From NCBI GenBank assembly GCA_023406895.1, contig JAEXTV010000022.1:1-34657 (forward strand): a stretch of 34,657 nt of DNA, written 5' to 3'. The notes under the pieces were generated by a model. It saw only the letters and a list, made by a program, of their open reading frames with translations. It ran no database searches and was not told the origin of the DNA. Position numbers and translations under genes: made by a program. The DNA is from Bacillota bacterium (GTDB lineage: Bacteria; Bacillota; Clostridia; Christensenellales; SZUA-584). Positions within the stretch are counted from its first letter, which is position 1. Each line of letters starts with the position of its first letter. Positions 7,698 through 15,944 of this stretch are shown piece after piece.

Positions 7698-8531
7698 TTG
7701 ATAATTATAGAAAGCATGGCGCAATTAGAAGCATTGATTGAAAAAGCGGAGCAATCGCAGGATAAGCCTATCAACAACTTTTATCTCTATGAAGACGATG
7801 TTGCTCGTCTCATCGGGCAGCGCAGGCTTTATTGTCAGGTTGTCGGGACAAGCTTTGCTGTTTACAGTGATGAGGGCGCTTATTATCAAATGTATTTTTT
7901 TGCGGATAAACAAAAGCCTGTCGGTGCGTGTCATACCGAAAAGCCATTGGTCTGTGAGGTGCTCTTTCGTGAAGGGGACAAAGAGGGGATTTTAAAAATG
8001 AAGGAAATGCTCAATGAATTCAGCATCCACAAAACGAGCGCAATGGTGACATGCCGGGTTAAGGATATAGAACAATCGCTGAGATGCCAGTACGATGAAG
8101 CCAAACACGCTGCGGCTGAAAAGCAGATTTTTGTCAGAAACGCTGCCGAGAAAGACCTTCCCGCTCTGAAAGGGCTTTGGTCATATCTAGATCCTCTGGA
8201 TTTTAAATATATGAATACGCAAGAGCTTGAAGCGTCTTTCATCAAAAAAGAGATTACTGTGGCTGAAAGCAGCGCTGCCGGGATTTGCGGCACAGTATGG
8301 AGAACAAAAAAGGGCCATACATCCTTACACAAACAGCTTGCCGTGAGTGAGACTATGCGGGGACACGGAATCGGGCGGCTATTGGTGCTCGATTCACTGA
8401 TGCGGGATATCGCTGAAGGCGCAGCGGTCCGGTCTTGCTGGCTGGATATTAAAAACAATGCGACTTTGAGCCTGCATAATGGCATTGGTTTTGTATCTGC
8501 AAACAAACTCAGTGTGCAATTGACATTATAA
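7698..8531 (+). CDS. GNAT-family acyltransferase with an unassigned N-terminal half
   Basis: 277 residues from TTG at 7698, directly after the ligase stop and 6 bases after AGGAG. Residues about 140-277 are a GNAT domain: IFVRNAAEKDLPALKGLW opens it, and motif A reads QLAVSETMRGHGIGRLLVLD, with RGHGIG as the acetyl-CoA pyrophosphate loop, followed by a C-terminal ILHNGIGF-type strand seen as LHNGIGFV. Residues 1-130 show no motif I recognise, but have a mixed alpha/beta look and could be a second, degenerate GNAT fold. In this operon it may acylate the carrier-bound group or the acceptor. A GNAT gene is not part of the classical dlt operon. Confidence 0.75.
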   Translation: MIIIESMAQLEALIEKAEQSQDKPINNFYLYEDDVARLIGQRRLYCQVVGTSFAVYSDEGAYYQMYFFADKQKPVGACHTEKPLVCEVLFREGDKEGILKMKEMLNEFSIHKTSAMVTCRVKDIEQSLRCQYDEAKHAAAEKQIFVRNAAEKDLPALKGLWSYLDPLDFKYMNTQELEASFIKKEITVAESSAAGICGTVWRTKKGHTSLHKQLAVSETMRGHGIGRLLVLDSLMRDIAEGAAVRSCWLDIKNNATLSLHNGIGFVSANKLSVQLTL

Positions 8532-8552
8532 CAACAAATGGGAGGCAGAATG

Positions 8553-8780
8553 ATGGAAAAATTATTGGAAATACTCAATGAAATCCGTCCGGATGTGGAT
8601 TTTGGAACGGAAAAAGCGCTGATTGATGACGGGATTATCGACTCTTTTGATGTTGTCAATATCGTTTCGGAATTGGCCGACGCTTTTCACGTGAAGATCA
8701 CGGTGAGGCATCTGAAACCCGAGAACTTCAACTCTGCTGAAGCCATGTGGGCATTGGTTCAGACACTCTCGGAATCATAA
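8553..8780 (+). CDS. Acyl carrier protein (DltC-like)
   Basis: 75 residues starting MEKLLEIL. ATG at 8553 was preferred over ATG at 8550 because GGGAGG lies 7 bases before it. The phosphopantetheine attachment site is Ser31 in DDGIIDSFDVVNIV, in the usual place at the start of helix II. The protein is predicted to be a four-helix carrier that accepts the acyl group from the upstream ligase and presents it to the MBOAT protein at the membrane. It lies 21 bases after the GNAT gene and 1 base before the MBOAT gene. The motif DSFD differs from the DSMG/DSLD common in DltC, so it is called DltC-like by context rather than sequence. Confidence 0.88.
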   Translation: MEKLLEILNEIRPDVDFGTEKALIDDGIIDSFDVVNIVSELADAFHVKITVRHLKPENFNSAEAMWALVQTLSES

Positions 8781-8781
8781 G

Positions 8782-10371
8782 ATGAATTATATATCACTGA
8801 CTTTTCCGCTGTTTGTTGCCGTCGTTTTTCTGTTGTATTTTACAACACCGTTAAAATGGCGCTGGACTGTGCTGCTAATGGCGAGCTACGCGTTCTATTT
8901 GCTGGCTGATGTCAGAAGCCTGATATATATCATCATCACAACGGCGATAACCTTTTTTGCGGCGAAGACCATTGGGGGCATTAACAAGCGGACGAAAGAA
9001 ACTCTCAAGCAAAACGATTCGATATGGAATCCGGACCAGCGCAAAGTGTTTTCACGAACACAGCGAAATAAAACCCGCGGTGCGCTGGTTTGTACGCTGC
9101 TGCTGGTTTTCGGCATCCTTGGCTTTTTAAAGTATTACAACTTTGTGGCGGACAACTTAAGCCAATTTTTTGGGTTGCCGGAAAACATTTGGAATCTGAA
9201 CATTCTGCTGCCAATCGGCATCTCTTTTTATACATTTCAGTCAACCGGCTACTTAATTGATGTGTATCGGGATGCGTATAAGCCGGACACAAATATTGCA
9301 AAATACGCCCTTTTCACCAGTTTCTTTCCGCAGATACTTCAAGGGCCGATCGGCCGTCATGACGAGCTGGCCTCGCAGTTAACGGCACCGAACAAATTTA
9401 GTTATACAAATTTGAAATCCGGCCTTCAACTGGTGCTTTGGGGATATTTTAAGAAATTGATCATTGCCGACCGCCTCGCCATACTTGTGGCATCCGTTTA
9501 TGACAGCGGCGGCCGATATGGATTTTTCGCCAACACATTGGCTATTTTGGCATACGGACTCCAAATCTATTGCGATTTTTCGGGCGGTATCGATATCTCA
9601 CGCGGTATTGCAGAAGTGATGGGTATCAAAATGGCTGAAAACTTCAAACGGCCATACTTTGCTCAGACAGTGTCTGAGTTCTGGCGGCGCTGGCATATCA
9701 CGCTCGGCAATTGGACGAGGGAGTATGTTTTTTACCCCGTGGTTTTGTCTAAGGGTGTTTCAAGCCTTGCCCGCAAGTTAAGAAAATGGCCCGGTAAACA
9801 TGCCGCAAAGGTAATCCCTGCCTGTATTGCCACCTTGATATGCTTTTTGATTATCGGAGTCTGGCATGGTGCCGCATGGAAATACGTGTTTTACGGATTA
9901 TACTACGGTTTGCTGATATCGCTGGCCCAGCTTCTCACGCCGTTCTTCAATAAGCTGGCAGACAGATTAAAAATCAACCGCGAATGCTTCAGCTGGAGGT
10001 TGTTTAGCATGCTGCGGACGCTGCTCCTTGTTTCAATAGGCCGCTGCTTTGTTCGAAGCGGTGGTTTTATGGACGGCTTCAATATGCTGTATGCTTCGGT
10101 GACCCGCTGGGATCCGTGGACGTTATATGACGGAACGCTGTTAAAGCTGGGACTGGATCAGTACGATTATAATGTTTTGTTATTCGCCATATTGGCATTG
10201 CTGGTTGTGGGTATTTTGCAGGAAAGAGGTTTGGAGATCCGAAGGGAAATGCATAAACAAAACTTGTGGTTTAAAGCGGCGATAACCTTAGGGGCTATCA
10301 TTGTGATCCTCATATTTGGTATCTACGGGTCTGCTTACAACGCTTCAAGCTTTATATATGCACAATTCTGA
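8782..10371 (+). CDS. MBOAT-family membrane O-acyltransferase (DltB/AlgI-like)
   Basis: 529 residues with roughly ten hydrophobic segments. Family landmarks are FFPQILQGPIGRHDEL at about 175-190, the block FWRRWHITLGNWTREYVFYP around 295-314, and the catalytic His motif GVWHGAAWKYVFYGLYYG at about 360. These are shared by DltB and alginate O-acetyltransferase AlgI; QGPIGR is closer to the AlgI branch. The enzyme probably takes the acyl group from the carrier protein and passes it across the membrane to a cell-surface polymer. It starts one base after the ACP stop without a clear ribosome binding site, so translation is likely coupled. Confidence 0.92.
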   Translation: MNYISLTFPLFVAVVFLLYFTTPLKWRWTVLLMASYAFYLLADVRSLIYIIITTAITFFAAKTIGGINKRTKETLKQNDSIWNPDQRKVFSRTQRNKTRGALVCTLLLVFGILGFLKYYNFVADNLSQFFGLPENIWNLNILLPIGISFYTFQSTGYLIDVYRDAYKPDTNIAKYALFTSFFPQILQGPIGRHDELASQLTAPNKFSYTNLKSGLQLVLWGYFKKLIIADRLAILVASVYDSGGRYGFFANTLAILAYGLQIYCDFSGGIDISRGIAEVMGIKMAENFKRPYFAQTVSEFWRRWHITLGNWTREYVFYPVVLSKGVSSLARKLRKWPGKHAAKVIPACIATLICFLIIGVWHGAAWKYVFYGLYYGLLISLAQLLTPFFNKLADRLKINRECFSWRLFSMLRTLLLVSIGRCFVRSGGFMDGFNMLYASVTRWDPWTLYDGTLLKLGLDQYDYNVLLFAILALLVVGILQERGLEIRREMHKQNLWFKAAITLGAIIVILIFGIYGSAYNASSFIYAQF

Positions 10372-10384
10372 AGGAGCTGAGCAC

Positions 10385-11905
10385 ATGAAGAAGTTCTTAA
10401 AAGGCAGCATATTCATTGCGATTGTGATCGTTGTTGTGATTATTCTCAACGATATATATTCAATTAAGTACACCAGGTATTTAAATCAATGGAGCGATAC
10501 ATCGACGGTGACGAACTTTTATAATGAGCCGGAAGATAGCTTGAATGTGCTTGTTTTGGGGACGAGTACCAACGCGAGCGGCATACAGCCTGCGGTGATA
10601 TGGAACGAACGGCAGATCACATCGTATAATCTTTCTACGGAGCGGCAGTTTTCTCTTGCGGCTTATTACCTTCTGAAAGAATCGCTGAAGTATCAGCATC
10701 CGGACGTTGTCGTCATCAATGCACGGTGGATCACCACTCGATATGATCGTGAAGAAGATCAGGCGGAAATCGACAGCGACAACGCAGCGCTTCACCTTGC
10801 TCTTGATCATATGAAATTGTCTGAGGTGAAGATTCAAGCTGCGATGGATATCGCGGCTCAGAGCAAAACACAAAGCGCTATTGATTATATATTGCCGTTG
10901 ACCTTATATCACAACCGGAATGATCTTAAAAAGAACGATTTTGATTTTTCTTATTTGTCCGAGCAGCATGACCTGAAGGGCAGCTCCATTCTATTGAACA
11001 CATTCACAACAGTGCCAAGCTCCATTGAGCAAGGCAGTTCTGAAGAGCCATCCGCCTATGATTATTCGGGCATCGGCCCGGTGTACGTTCAAAAAATGAT
11101 TGACCTTTGCAAGGCAAACGGCATCGATGTCCTGCTGCTGTCACTGCCGATCCCGTTCTGGGATTTGCCGAGCCATCAGGCGGTGCAGGCTTTTGCGCAG
11201 AAATATGGCGTTCAGTATCTTGATATGAATACAAAACAAGTCAGCAAGGAAATCGGAATAGACGGGGAGAACGACTTCGCGGACGAAATTCATGAAAACA
11301 TATACGGATCATACAAGACGTCAAGCTACTTGGCGAAATACCTTGCGGAGAACTATACATTCGATCAAAAGCTTTCAGGCGTGATTGCAGAATCGTTCGA
11401 TAACAGCTATGCCGTTTATAAGGACTATTTGGATACGTATCCTACCATCGGCGCATTGAAGAGTATCGACAAGCTGGATGCGTATCTTTCGTCTTTTGCC
11501 CGCCCGAATGATAATATCGTGATCATTTCTGCAAAAGATGAGTTTTCCGCGAACTTATCGGAAGGGCAAAAAGCAGCGATGCATGCGCTGGGTTTGCAAA
11601 CCGACTTTAATAAAGATATCTACAGATATTCTTATCTTGCGGTTCTGGATTCCGGAAATGTCGTGTTTGAAGAATGCACGCCGTCAGAAATCACATACGA
11701 ACATAAAGTGACATCGGATGAATATTTCAGTGTGGTCAGCGGGGGCATCATCTCCAGCAATATTTCTTCTGTAAAACTCGCGGATAAAGAATACTCGCTT
11801 GATTTACGGGGGTTGAATATCGTTGTTTACAGCAAAAAATTAGGGTATGTGATCGACAGCGTCAACTTCGATACCCATGCCGGGACGGATGTCCAGAGAG
11901 ATTAA
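10385..11905 (+). CDS. Membrane-anchored SGNH-like protein with C-terminal ILEI/FAM3-like domain (DltD position)
   Basis: 506 residues from ATG 10385, 8 bases after AAGGAG; the frame is open upstream inside the MBOAT gene but that part is a shadow. Residues 7-22 are a single N-terminal membrane anchor. Residues about 50-325 look like an SGNH/DltD-type hydrolase fold: block I LVLGTSTNASGI (57-67) with Ser61 as candidate nucleophile, and a C-terminal DxxH (Asp300, His303) in DFADEIHENIYGS. Residues about 355-500 resemble the ILEI/FAM3 domain: DNIVIISAKDEFSANLSE, then YRYSYLAVLDSGNVVFEE, then SLDLRGLNIVVYSKKLG and DSVNFDTH. In human FAM3 proteins the RGLN...FD part comes first, so the order here appears permuted. 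It would act outside the cell as the last transferase step or acceptor-binding factor of the operon. Confidence 0.75.
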   Translation: MKKFLKGSIFIAIVIVVVIILNDIYSIKYTRYLNQWSDTSTVTNFYNEPEDSLNVLVLGTSTNASGIQPAVIWNERQITSYNLSTERQFSLAAYYLLKESLKYQHPDVVVINARWITTRYDREEDQAEIDSDNAALHLALDHMKLSEVKIQAAMDIAAQSKTQSAIDYILPLTLYHNRNDLKKNDFDFSYLSEQHDLKGSSILLNTFTTVPSSIEQGSSEEPSAYDYSGIGPVYVQKMIDLCKANGIDVLLLSLPIPFWDLPSHQAVQAFAQKYGVQYLDMNTKQVSKEIGIDGENDFADEIHENIYGSYKTSSYLAKYLAENYTFDQKLSGVIAESFDNSYAVYKDYLDTYPTIGALKSIDKLDAYLSSFARPNDNIVIISAKDEFSANLSEGQKAAMHALGLQTDFNKDIYRYSYLAVLDSGNVVFEECTPSEITYEHKVTSDEYFSVVSGGIISSNISSVKLADKEYSLDLRGLNIVVYSKKLGYVIDSVNFDTHAGTDVQRD

Positions 11906-12305
11906 GCGGTTTATGAGCGCTGCGGATGCAATCTTACAGCAATACCATCGGTAAACGGTTAGAGTGTCAGAGTAATCTTTTAGGGGTCTCTCAAATGACG
12001 GCCCATAAAAAGCGGCTCGGGAGCCGCCGCCATCAGGTGACCGGGGATATTAAACCGGAGTGATACAGTTAACGTGCTATATTGGGCCATGCGCTTACGT
12101 ACTATCTTTTGGTATAAGCATAGTCTTTTTGGTTTTAAGGGCAGCCCGGGGCAACTGCTTAGCGGGTGAATTTAAACACTATATAATGCAAAAAAGCAAG
12201 GTGCTGTTCATTGGCATCTCGCTTTTTTTAAATCATTGATTTTGGATTGAGTGGGTTGCGGCAATCTTCGCGGGTTGATGCATCTGCGCAGAAGGCGCAT
12301 AGAAC
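11906..12305. other. Non-coding interval downstream of the ligase operon
   Basis: No gene. It contains a perfect hairpin at 12012-12027 (GCGGCT-CGGG-AGCCGC) without a following T run, and the bidirectional terminator at 12190-12229. No riboswitch class was recognised in between. Confidence 0.6.
12190..12229. terminator. Bidirectional intrinsic terminator
   Basis: A-rich left arm AAAAAAGC plus AGGTGC pairs with GCATCT plus GCTTTTTTT across a 9-base loop. It lies between the plus-strand ligase operon and the minus-strand transglutaminase-like gene, so it can end both transcripts. Confidence 0.75.
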
Positions 12306-13202
12306 TCAGTATTCCGATACCTTCGTGTAATCAGAAGCGTTTTTGAACATCGTATCCGTCATGCCTGCGGAAGCATCCAAGGTGGTATCAATCACATGCC
12401 AGCCGCCGTCCAAGTACACCTCATTCCACGCGTGATAGACGGACGGGTTGGCGTTCGCATAGCCTTTGACGAGCTTGGCGGGGATGCCGATGCTGCGCAG
12501 CATCGACGCGAGCAGAGAGGCATAATCGTAGCAAATACCCTTTTGCGTTGCGTATGTCTCTTCAATATCGGGCACGTAATTGTAATCGACGTTTTGGGTT
12601 TTCTCGTTATCGTATTTGATGTGCGTACAGATGTAAATGTATAAATCACGCGTGCATTCGTGCAGCAGGTCGTCGTCCGAGGCGTGCTCCAAAGCGGGTG
12701 CGATGATCTTTTGAACATCCCGGATGGGCGTCATGCCGGTGTTCCACCTGACATTTTGAACGGCATTGAGATAAGGGACTGTGTCGCTGCTGAGTGAAAC
12801 GGTGAACGCTTTGGAATCGACTTCAAAATAATTGCTGCCCGACTCATTCTGCAATATGCGCGCTGTGTAATCGCCGCTGCCGAATTGCATAGAAAAGTCT
12901 TCAATGCTGCCGTCTGCTTTGAGATTGTATTCCACGTGCCGATCGCCACGGAGCACCTGAAGCTTGTGCTTCACATCCGCCTGCTTCACATAGCAGATGC
13001 GGAGCAGCCCCCGGGCTGTGTAATCCGTGCAGATCGTCTCAGCCGGCTTTTCATCGGGCGGCAATTCGGGGCTGTGAAGCCGCTGCGAAAATAGAGCGTC
13101 GATTTCATTGTCAGACAATGTTGTTGCATAGCTGCCGTTGCAGCCCATCAGGGTGATAGCCAAGCAAAAGGCCAGCAGCATGAGTGTGATTTTTTTTGTC
13201 AT
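12306..13202 (-). CDS. Transglutaminase-like domain lipoprotein
   Basis: 298 residues from ATG 13202 (MTKKITLMLLAFCLAI...). The hydrophobic leader ends in the lipobox TLMGC, so it is predicted to be lipid-anchored; an upstream in-frame ATG at 13256 would spoil the signal peptide. The C-terminal half is a transglutaminase/protease-like core with the Cys in KGICYDYASLLASMLRSIG, His in YHAWNEVYLDGGWHVIDTT and the following Asp, all three catalytic positions present. The N-terminal half (residues 25-150) is not recognised. Such proteins act on surface proteins or peptidoglycan peptides, but the substrate is unknown. The ribosome binding site is weak (GGATGG). It stands alone. Confidence 0.87.
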   Translation of the reverse strand: MTKKITLMLLAFCLAITLMGCNGSYATTLSDNEIDALFSQRLHSPELPPDEKPAETICTDYTARGLLRICYVKQADVKHKLQVLRGDRHVEYNLKADGSIEDFSMQFGSGDYTARILQNESGSNYFEVDSKAFTVSLSSDTVPYLNAVQNVRWNTGMTPIRDVQKIIAPALEHASDDDLLHECTRDLYIYICTHIKYDNEKTQNVDYNYVPDIEETYATQKGICYDYASLLASMLRSIGIPAKLVKGYANANPSVYHAWNEVYLDGGWHVIDTTLDASAGMTDTMFKNASDYTKVSEY

Positions 13203-13530
13203 GATCGTTCCATCCGAATAAAATTTATCATTTTCAGCCGGTTTTCTTAGTCTCATTAAATATAAACAAAAATCGGATTTTTATAACGCTGATCTCGTTG
13301 CGCAGTGATTGAGAATCAACGGGTATGAAGACGCGTTATGGCTTTAAACGAAGGCATTGGCAAACGTAATCAAACCCGATCACTGCTTCAAACATCCGAT
13401 AAGGTATGATACAATCGGCTTAAGCACGCTGGCCAGTGTCTCAAGCTTAGGTTGATCGTATCACCTTCCTCCGCATAGTCGGCTGGCGGCGATATAGGTT
13501 AATGCCGGAATGAACAGATGAGGTGATGTG
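13203..13530. other. Divergent intergenic region
   Basis: Holds the promoters of the two divergent neighbours. A TATGATACAAT sequence at about 13405-13415 is a plausible -10 region for the MTHFR-like gene, without a clear -35. Nothing else recognised. Confidence 0.4.
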
Positions 13531-14439
13531 ATGTTAAACGATAAGATTAAAAACAGAATGCCCGGAATCATGACATACGGCCTAACGCCGCCGAAGCAGG
13601 AAAACAGCCATGATAAGCTTTTGGAGATCGCCCAAAAGCAAACGGAACGAATCAACAGAATCGATGTGGATGCGCTGGTGATTTACGATATTCAGGACGA
13701 AGCGGACAGAACCAATGATCAAAGAACGTTTCCGTTCATGGAAACCGTCGATCCGGGCGTGTACGCCGAAAACTATCTGGCGGCCGTTAATCTGCCCAAA
13801 ATTGTATACCGGTGCGTCGGGAAATACACAAGGGAACAGCTGACCGAATGGACAGATACGGGGCAGAGAGTCTATTCCGTCTTTGTTGGCGCGGCATCGA
13901 AGACCCAGCAAGTGAAGCTGAGCTTGAAAGACGCTTTGCGGCATTTTTCAGAGAAGGGCAATCTGGTGCTCGGGGGCGTTACCATACCGGAACGCCACAT
14001 GACGCGTAAGGATGAACACTTAAAGGTGATTCGTAAGAGCTTGGATGGGTGCAAATTCTTCATATCTCAGGTGACTTACAACGCGCAGGCCGCCAAAGAT
14101 TTTTTATCCGATTATTATTACTATTGCGAAGAGAACCGCATTGACATGGTGCCGATTCTTTTCACGCTCACGCCCTGTGGGTCGGTGAAGACGCTTGAGT
14201 TTATGAAATGGCTCGGGATCAGCATCCCGAGATGGCTTGAGAATGATCTGCAGCATTCCAAGGATATATTAGAGCGGTCGCTTCGGTTATCCAAAGACGT
14301 TTTTCTGGAGATCCTTGCGTTTTCCAAAGAGAAGAGTATTCCGGTCGGCTGCAATATCGAGAGCCTATCCACGAGAAAAGTGGAAATCGAGGCGTCCATA
14401 CAGCTGGTTAAAGACATTGGAAAGATTCTTCACACTTGA
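13531..14439 (+). CDS. Methylenetetrahydrofolate reductase-like protein
   Basis: 302 residues. ATG 13531 follows GAGGTGA; the GTG at 13528 is also in frame. It looks like the MTHFR TIM-barrel family: TYGLTPPKQ near the N-terminus in the strand-1 position, VDALVIYDIQDEADR, a GGVTIPERH strand, and SLDGCKFFISQVTYNAQAAKDF, matching the usual GA-x-F-xx-TQ-xx-Y-D segment. Length is that of the small prokaryotic enzyme. The classical enzyme reduces methylene-THF with FAD; flavin-binding residues could not be verified, so a related one-carbon function is possible. It stands alone between unrelated genes, not beside metH or acetyl-CoA pathway genes. Confidence 0.6.
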   Translation: MLNDKIKNRMPGIMTYGLTPPKQENSHDKLLEIAQKQTERINRIDVDALVIYDIQDEADRTNDQRTFPFMETVDPGVYAENYLAAVNLPKIVYRCVGKYTREQLTEWTDTGQRVYSVFVGAASKTQQVKLSLKDALRHFSEKGNLVLGGVTIPERHMTRKDEHLKVIRKSLDGCKFFISQVTYNAQAAKDFLSDYYYYCEENRIDMVPILFTLTPCGSVKTLEFMKWLGISIPRWLENDLQHSKDILERSLRLSKDVFLEILAFSKEKSIPVGCNIESLSTRKVEIEASIQLVKDIGKILHT

Positions 14440-14552
14440 ACAAACTTTTGTGTCATCAAGGGATAGTTAGCAGGTTCTATCATGCAGCATGTTGTCTTCC
14501 CGGCATGAAAATATTCTCGTTGGTTTTCTGCGTCATGCAGGCAGCAGTGAAA

Positions 14553-15032
14553 TCATTTGGCCGATTCGAGATCGAGCAGAAAGCCTTTGATATCAAGGCC
14601 TCCTCTATAGGCTTCGGCTTTTGAGCCCTTATGAACCACACGGTGGCACGGAATCAGCAGCGGCAGCGGGTTTAATTTCATTGAGGTGCCCACGGCGCGC
14701 ATGGCCAGCGGGTATCCGGCCGCGAGGGCCACAGACGAATAAGAGGCGGTGCCGCCATAAGGAATGCCGATGGTGGCCCGGTAAACGGCCTGACGGAACG
14801 GTGTGCCCGGAAGCAGCATCGGCAGAGAAAAATCGCGGCGTGTGCCCGCGAAATATTCGGCAGTCTGCACAGCAAAGGGGAGTGTATCGTCATACACGGC
14901 ATAGTGCCTCGGGCAGGGTTCGTCCGGAAACAGCACGCGCTGAATTATGCCGTTTTCATAGAGCGCTGTGAATACGCCGAGCGGCGTTTGAGCGCGGCAG
15001 GCTATTCGTTTTATCGTATCGTCACACTTCAT
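14553..15032 (-). CDS. ogt: Methylated-DNA--protein-cysteine methyltransferase
   Basis: 159 residues. The active-site motif is LLIPCHRVVHKGSK (Cys129 region) and the DNA-binding HTH is the preceding GGTASYSSVALAAGYPLAMR with the arginine finger, then AVGTSMKLNPLP. The N-terminal half is the short Ogt-type domain. It repairs O6-alkylguanine by irreversible transfer of the alkyl group to the cysteine. Its start overlaps the end of the upstream acetyltransferase gene by 11 bases, so the two are cotranscribed; AAGGAG stands about 11 bases before the ATG. Confidence 0.93.
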   Translation of the reverse strand: MKCDDTIKRIACRAQTPLGVFTALYENGIIQRVLFPDEPCPRHYAVYDDTLPFAVQTAEYFAGTRRDFSLPMLLPGTPFRQAVYRATIGIPYGGTASYSSVALAAGYPLAMRAVGTSMKLNPLPLLIPCHRVVHKGSKAEAYRGGLDIKGFLLDLESAK

Positions 15033-15612
15033 CGCAATTCTTCTCCTTCAAGCTCTTTTGCATGCAACCAAAATCGTTGAACTCTTTGCATAGGTGAAAA
15101 CCCGCTGCGGTGTACATGGCCGGGTGCCCGTGGTAGTGCGCTGCGCACGAATCGTGCTTGAGCACAGGATAGGCTTCCATAATGTCATAGCCTTTTGCGG
15201 CGAGATTGCGGCAGGCATAATCGAGCAGCGCCCGCGCGATACCCCGGCGGCGAAATGCCGGGTCAATCACAAAGCAGGTGACGGCGCCGATGCGACTGCC
15301 GTTCTCGCAGGGCGTTTCGAGCGACGCAAACCGCGCGTAAGACGCTTTGTCACCCGCATTGCACCAGCCGACAACCGTCTCGCCATGATAGGCTAGGCAG
15401 CCGTTCAGTGTGCCGTTTTGAATCATGCGGATTGCGTCCTTGCGGTTGGTATTGCCGCCGCGCCGCATCCATTCCTCATCGCTGAGGTCATAATGATTGA
15501 AAACGCAGTAGCAGCCCGCCCAATCGGGGTTGTCACAAAACGCCCGATTATCAAAGAAATCGAGATAGTCATCAAGCCGCGAAGGGCTCAGCGCTTCAAT
15601 ATGAAGAGTCAT
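15022..15612 (-). CDS. GNAT-family N-acetyltransferase
   Basis: 196 residues. The GNAT core is in the C-terminal half: GAVTCFVIDPAFRRRGIARA, where RRRGIA is the acetyl-CoA loop, then LLDYACRNLAAKGYDIMEAY and a final GFHLCKEF strand. The N-terminal half contains FFDNRAFCDNPDWAGCYCVF, a Cys/Asp/Trp pattern common in GNAT proteins of gut Firmicutes. Substrate unknown. It overlaps ogt by 11 bases and probably shares its promoter. The ribosome binding site is weak (GGCGGTG). Confidence 0.87.
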   Translation of the reverse strand: MTLHIEALSPSRLDDYLDFFDNRAFCDNPDWAGCYCVFNHYDLSDEEWMRRGGNTNRKDAIRMIQNGTLNGCLAYHGETVVGWCNAGDKASYARFASLETPCENGSRIGAVTCFVIDPAFRRRGIARALLDYACRNLAAKGYDIMEAYPVLKHDSCAAHYHGHPAMYTAAGFHLCKEFNDFGCMQKSLKEKNCDEV

Positions 15613-15693
15613 ACCGCACCGCCTGTATCATTTATATATGCATAGTCTATCATTGTCAAAAAGCGGTGACAAGTTTTCTAAAGGTAAACGAAA

Positions 15694-15722
15694 GAACCGG
15701 CCTTATGAGAAGACCGGTTCAG
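15694..15722 (+). repeat. Hairpin direct repeat, copy 1
   Basis: A 29-base unit with arms GAACCGG and CCGGTTC. It is repeated at 15903-15931 with only two differences in the loop. The two copies bracket a block of REP-like repeats. No T run follows, so a terminator role is uncertain. Confidence 0.65.
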
Positions 15723-15746
15723 AGTGTCAAAAAAGCCTCTTATCGT

Positions 15747-15879
15747 GGCCCCCTCTGACGACTACCCTATAAGGGTGGATCGGGGGCTGTCACCGATAGG
15801 TGACTGGGGGAGAGAAGATGGCTTGAAAACGATCACTCCCTCTGGCACTTCGTGCCACCTCCCTCGTCTGAGGGAGGCT
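15747..15879. repeat. Composite REP-like palindromic repeats
   Basis: The first part (GGGGGCTGTCACC...GGTGACTGGGGGAG) has the same block order as the copies at 34551 and 5836. A second unit, ACTCCCTCTGGCACTTCG with TGCCACCTCCCT and a closing CTGAGGGAGGC, has a GGCACTTCGTGCC hairpin, a form often seen in intergenic repeats of gut Clostridia. The 332-base interval 15613-15944 holds nothing else. Confidence 0.6.
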
Positions 15880-15902
15880 TAAATACACTTTATCGACAGC
15901 CT

Positions 15903-15931
15903 GAACCGGCCTTATATGAAGACCGGTTCAG
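15903..15931 (+). repeat. Hairpin direct repeat, copy 2
   Basis: Matches 15694-15722 at 27 of 29 positions. It lies 13 bases beyond the stop of the minus-strand cupin gene, so it could also shape the 3' end of that transcript. Confidence 0.65.
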
Positions 15932-15944
15932 CCAAATGCTCTGT

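Noticed and set aside
7931..8659. Minus-strand ORF of 242 codons opposite the GNAT gene
   Set aside because: Serine-rich shadow; the plus strand has GNAT motifs and correct operon spacing.
15690..15935. Possible short CRISPR array
   Set aside because: Only two hairpin copies 209 bases apart, with palindromic REP units between them; no regular spacers and no cas genes.
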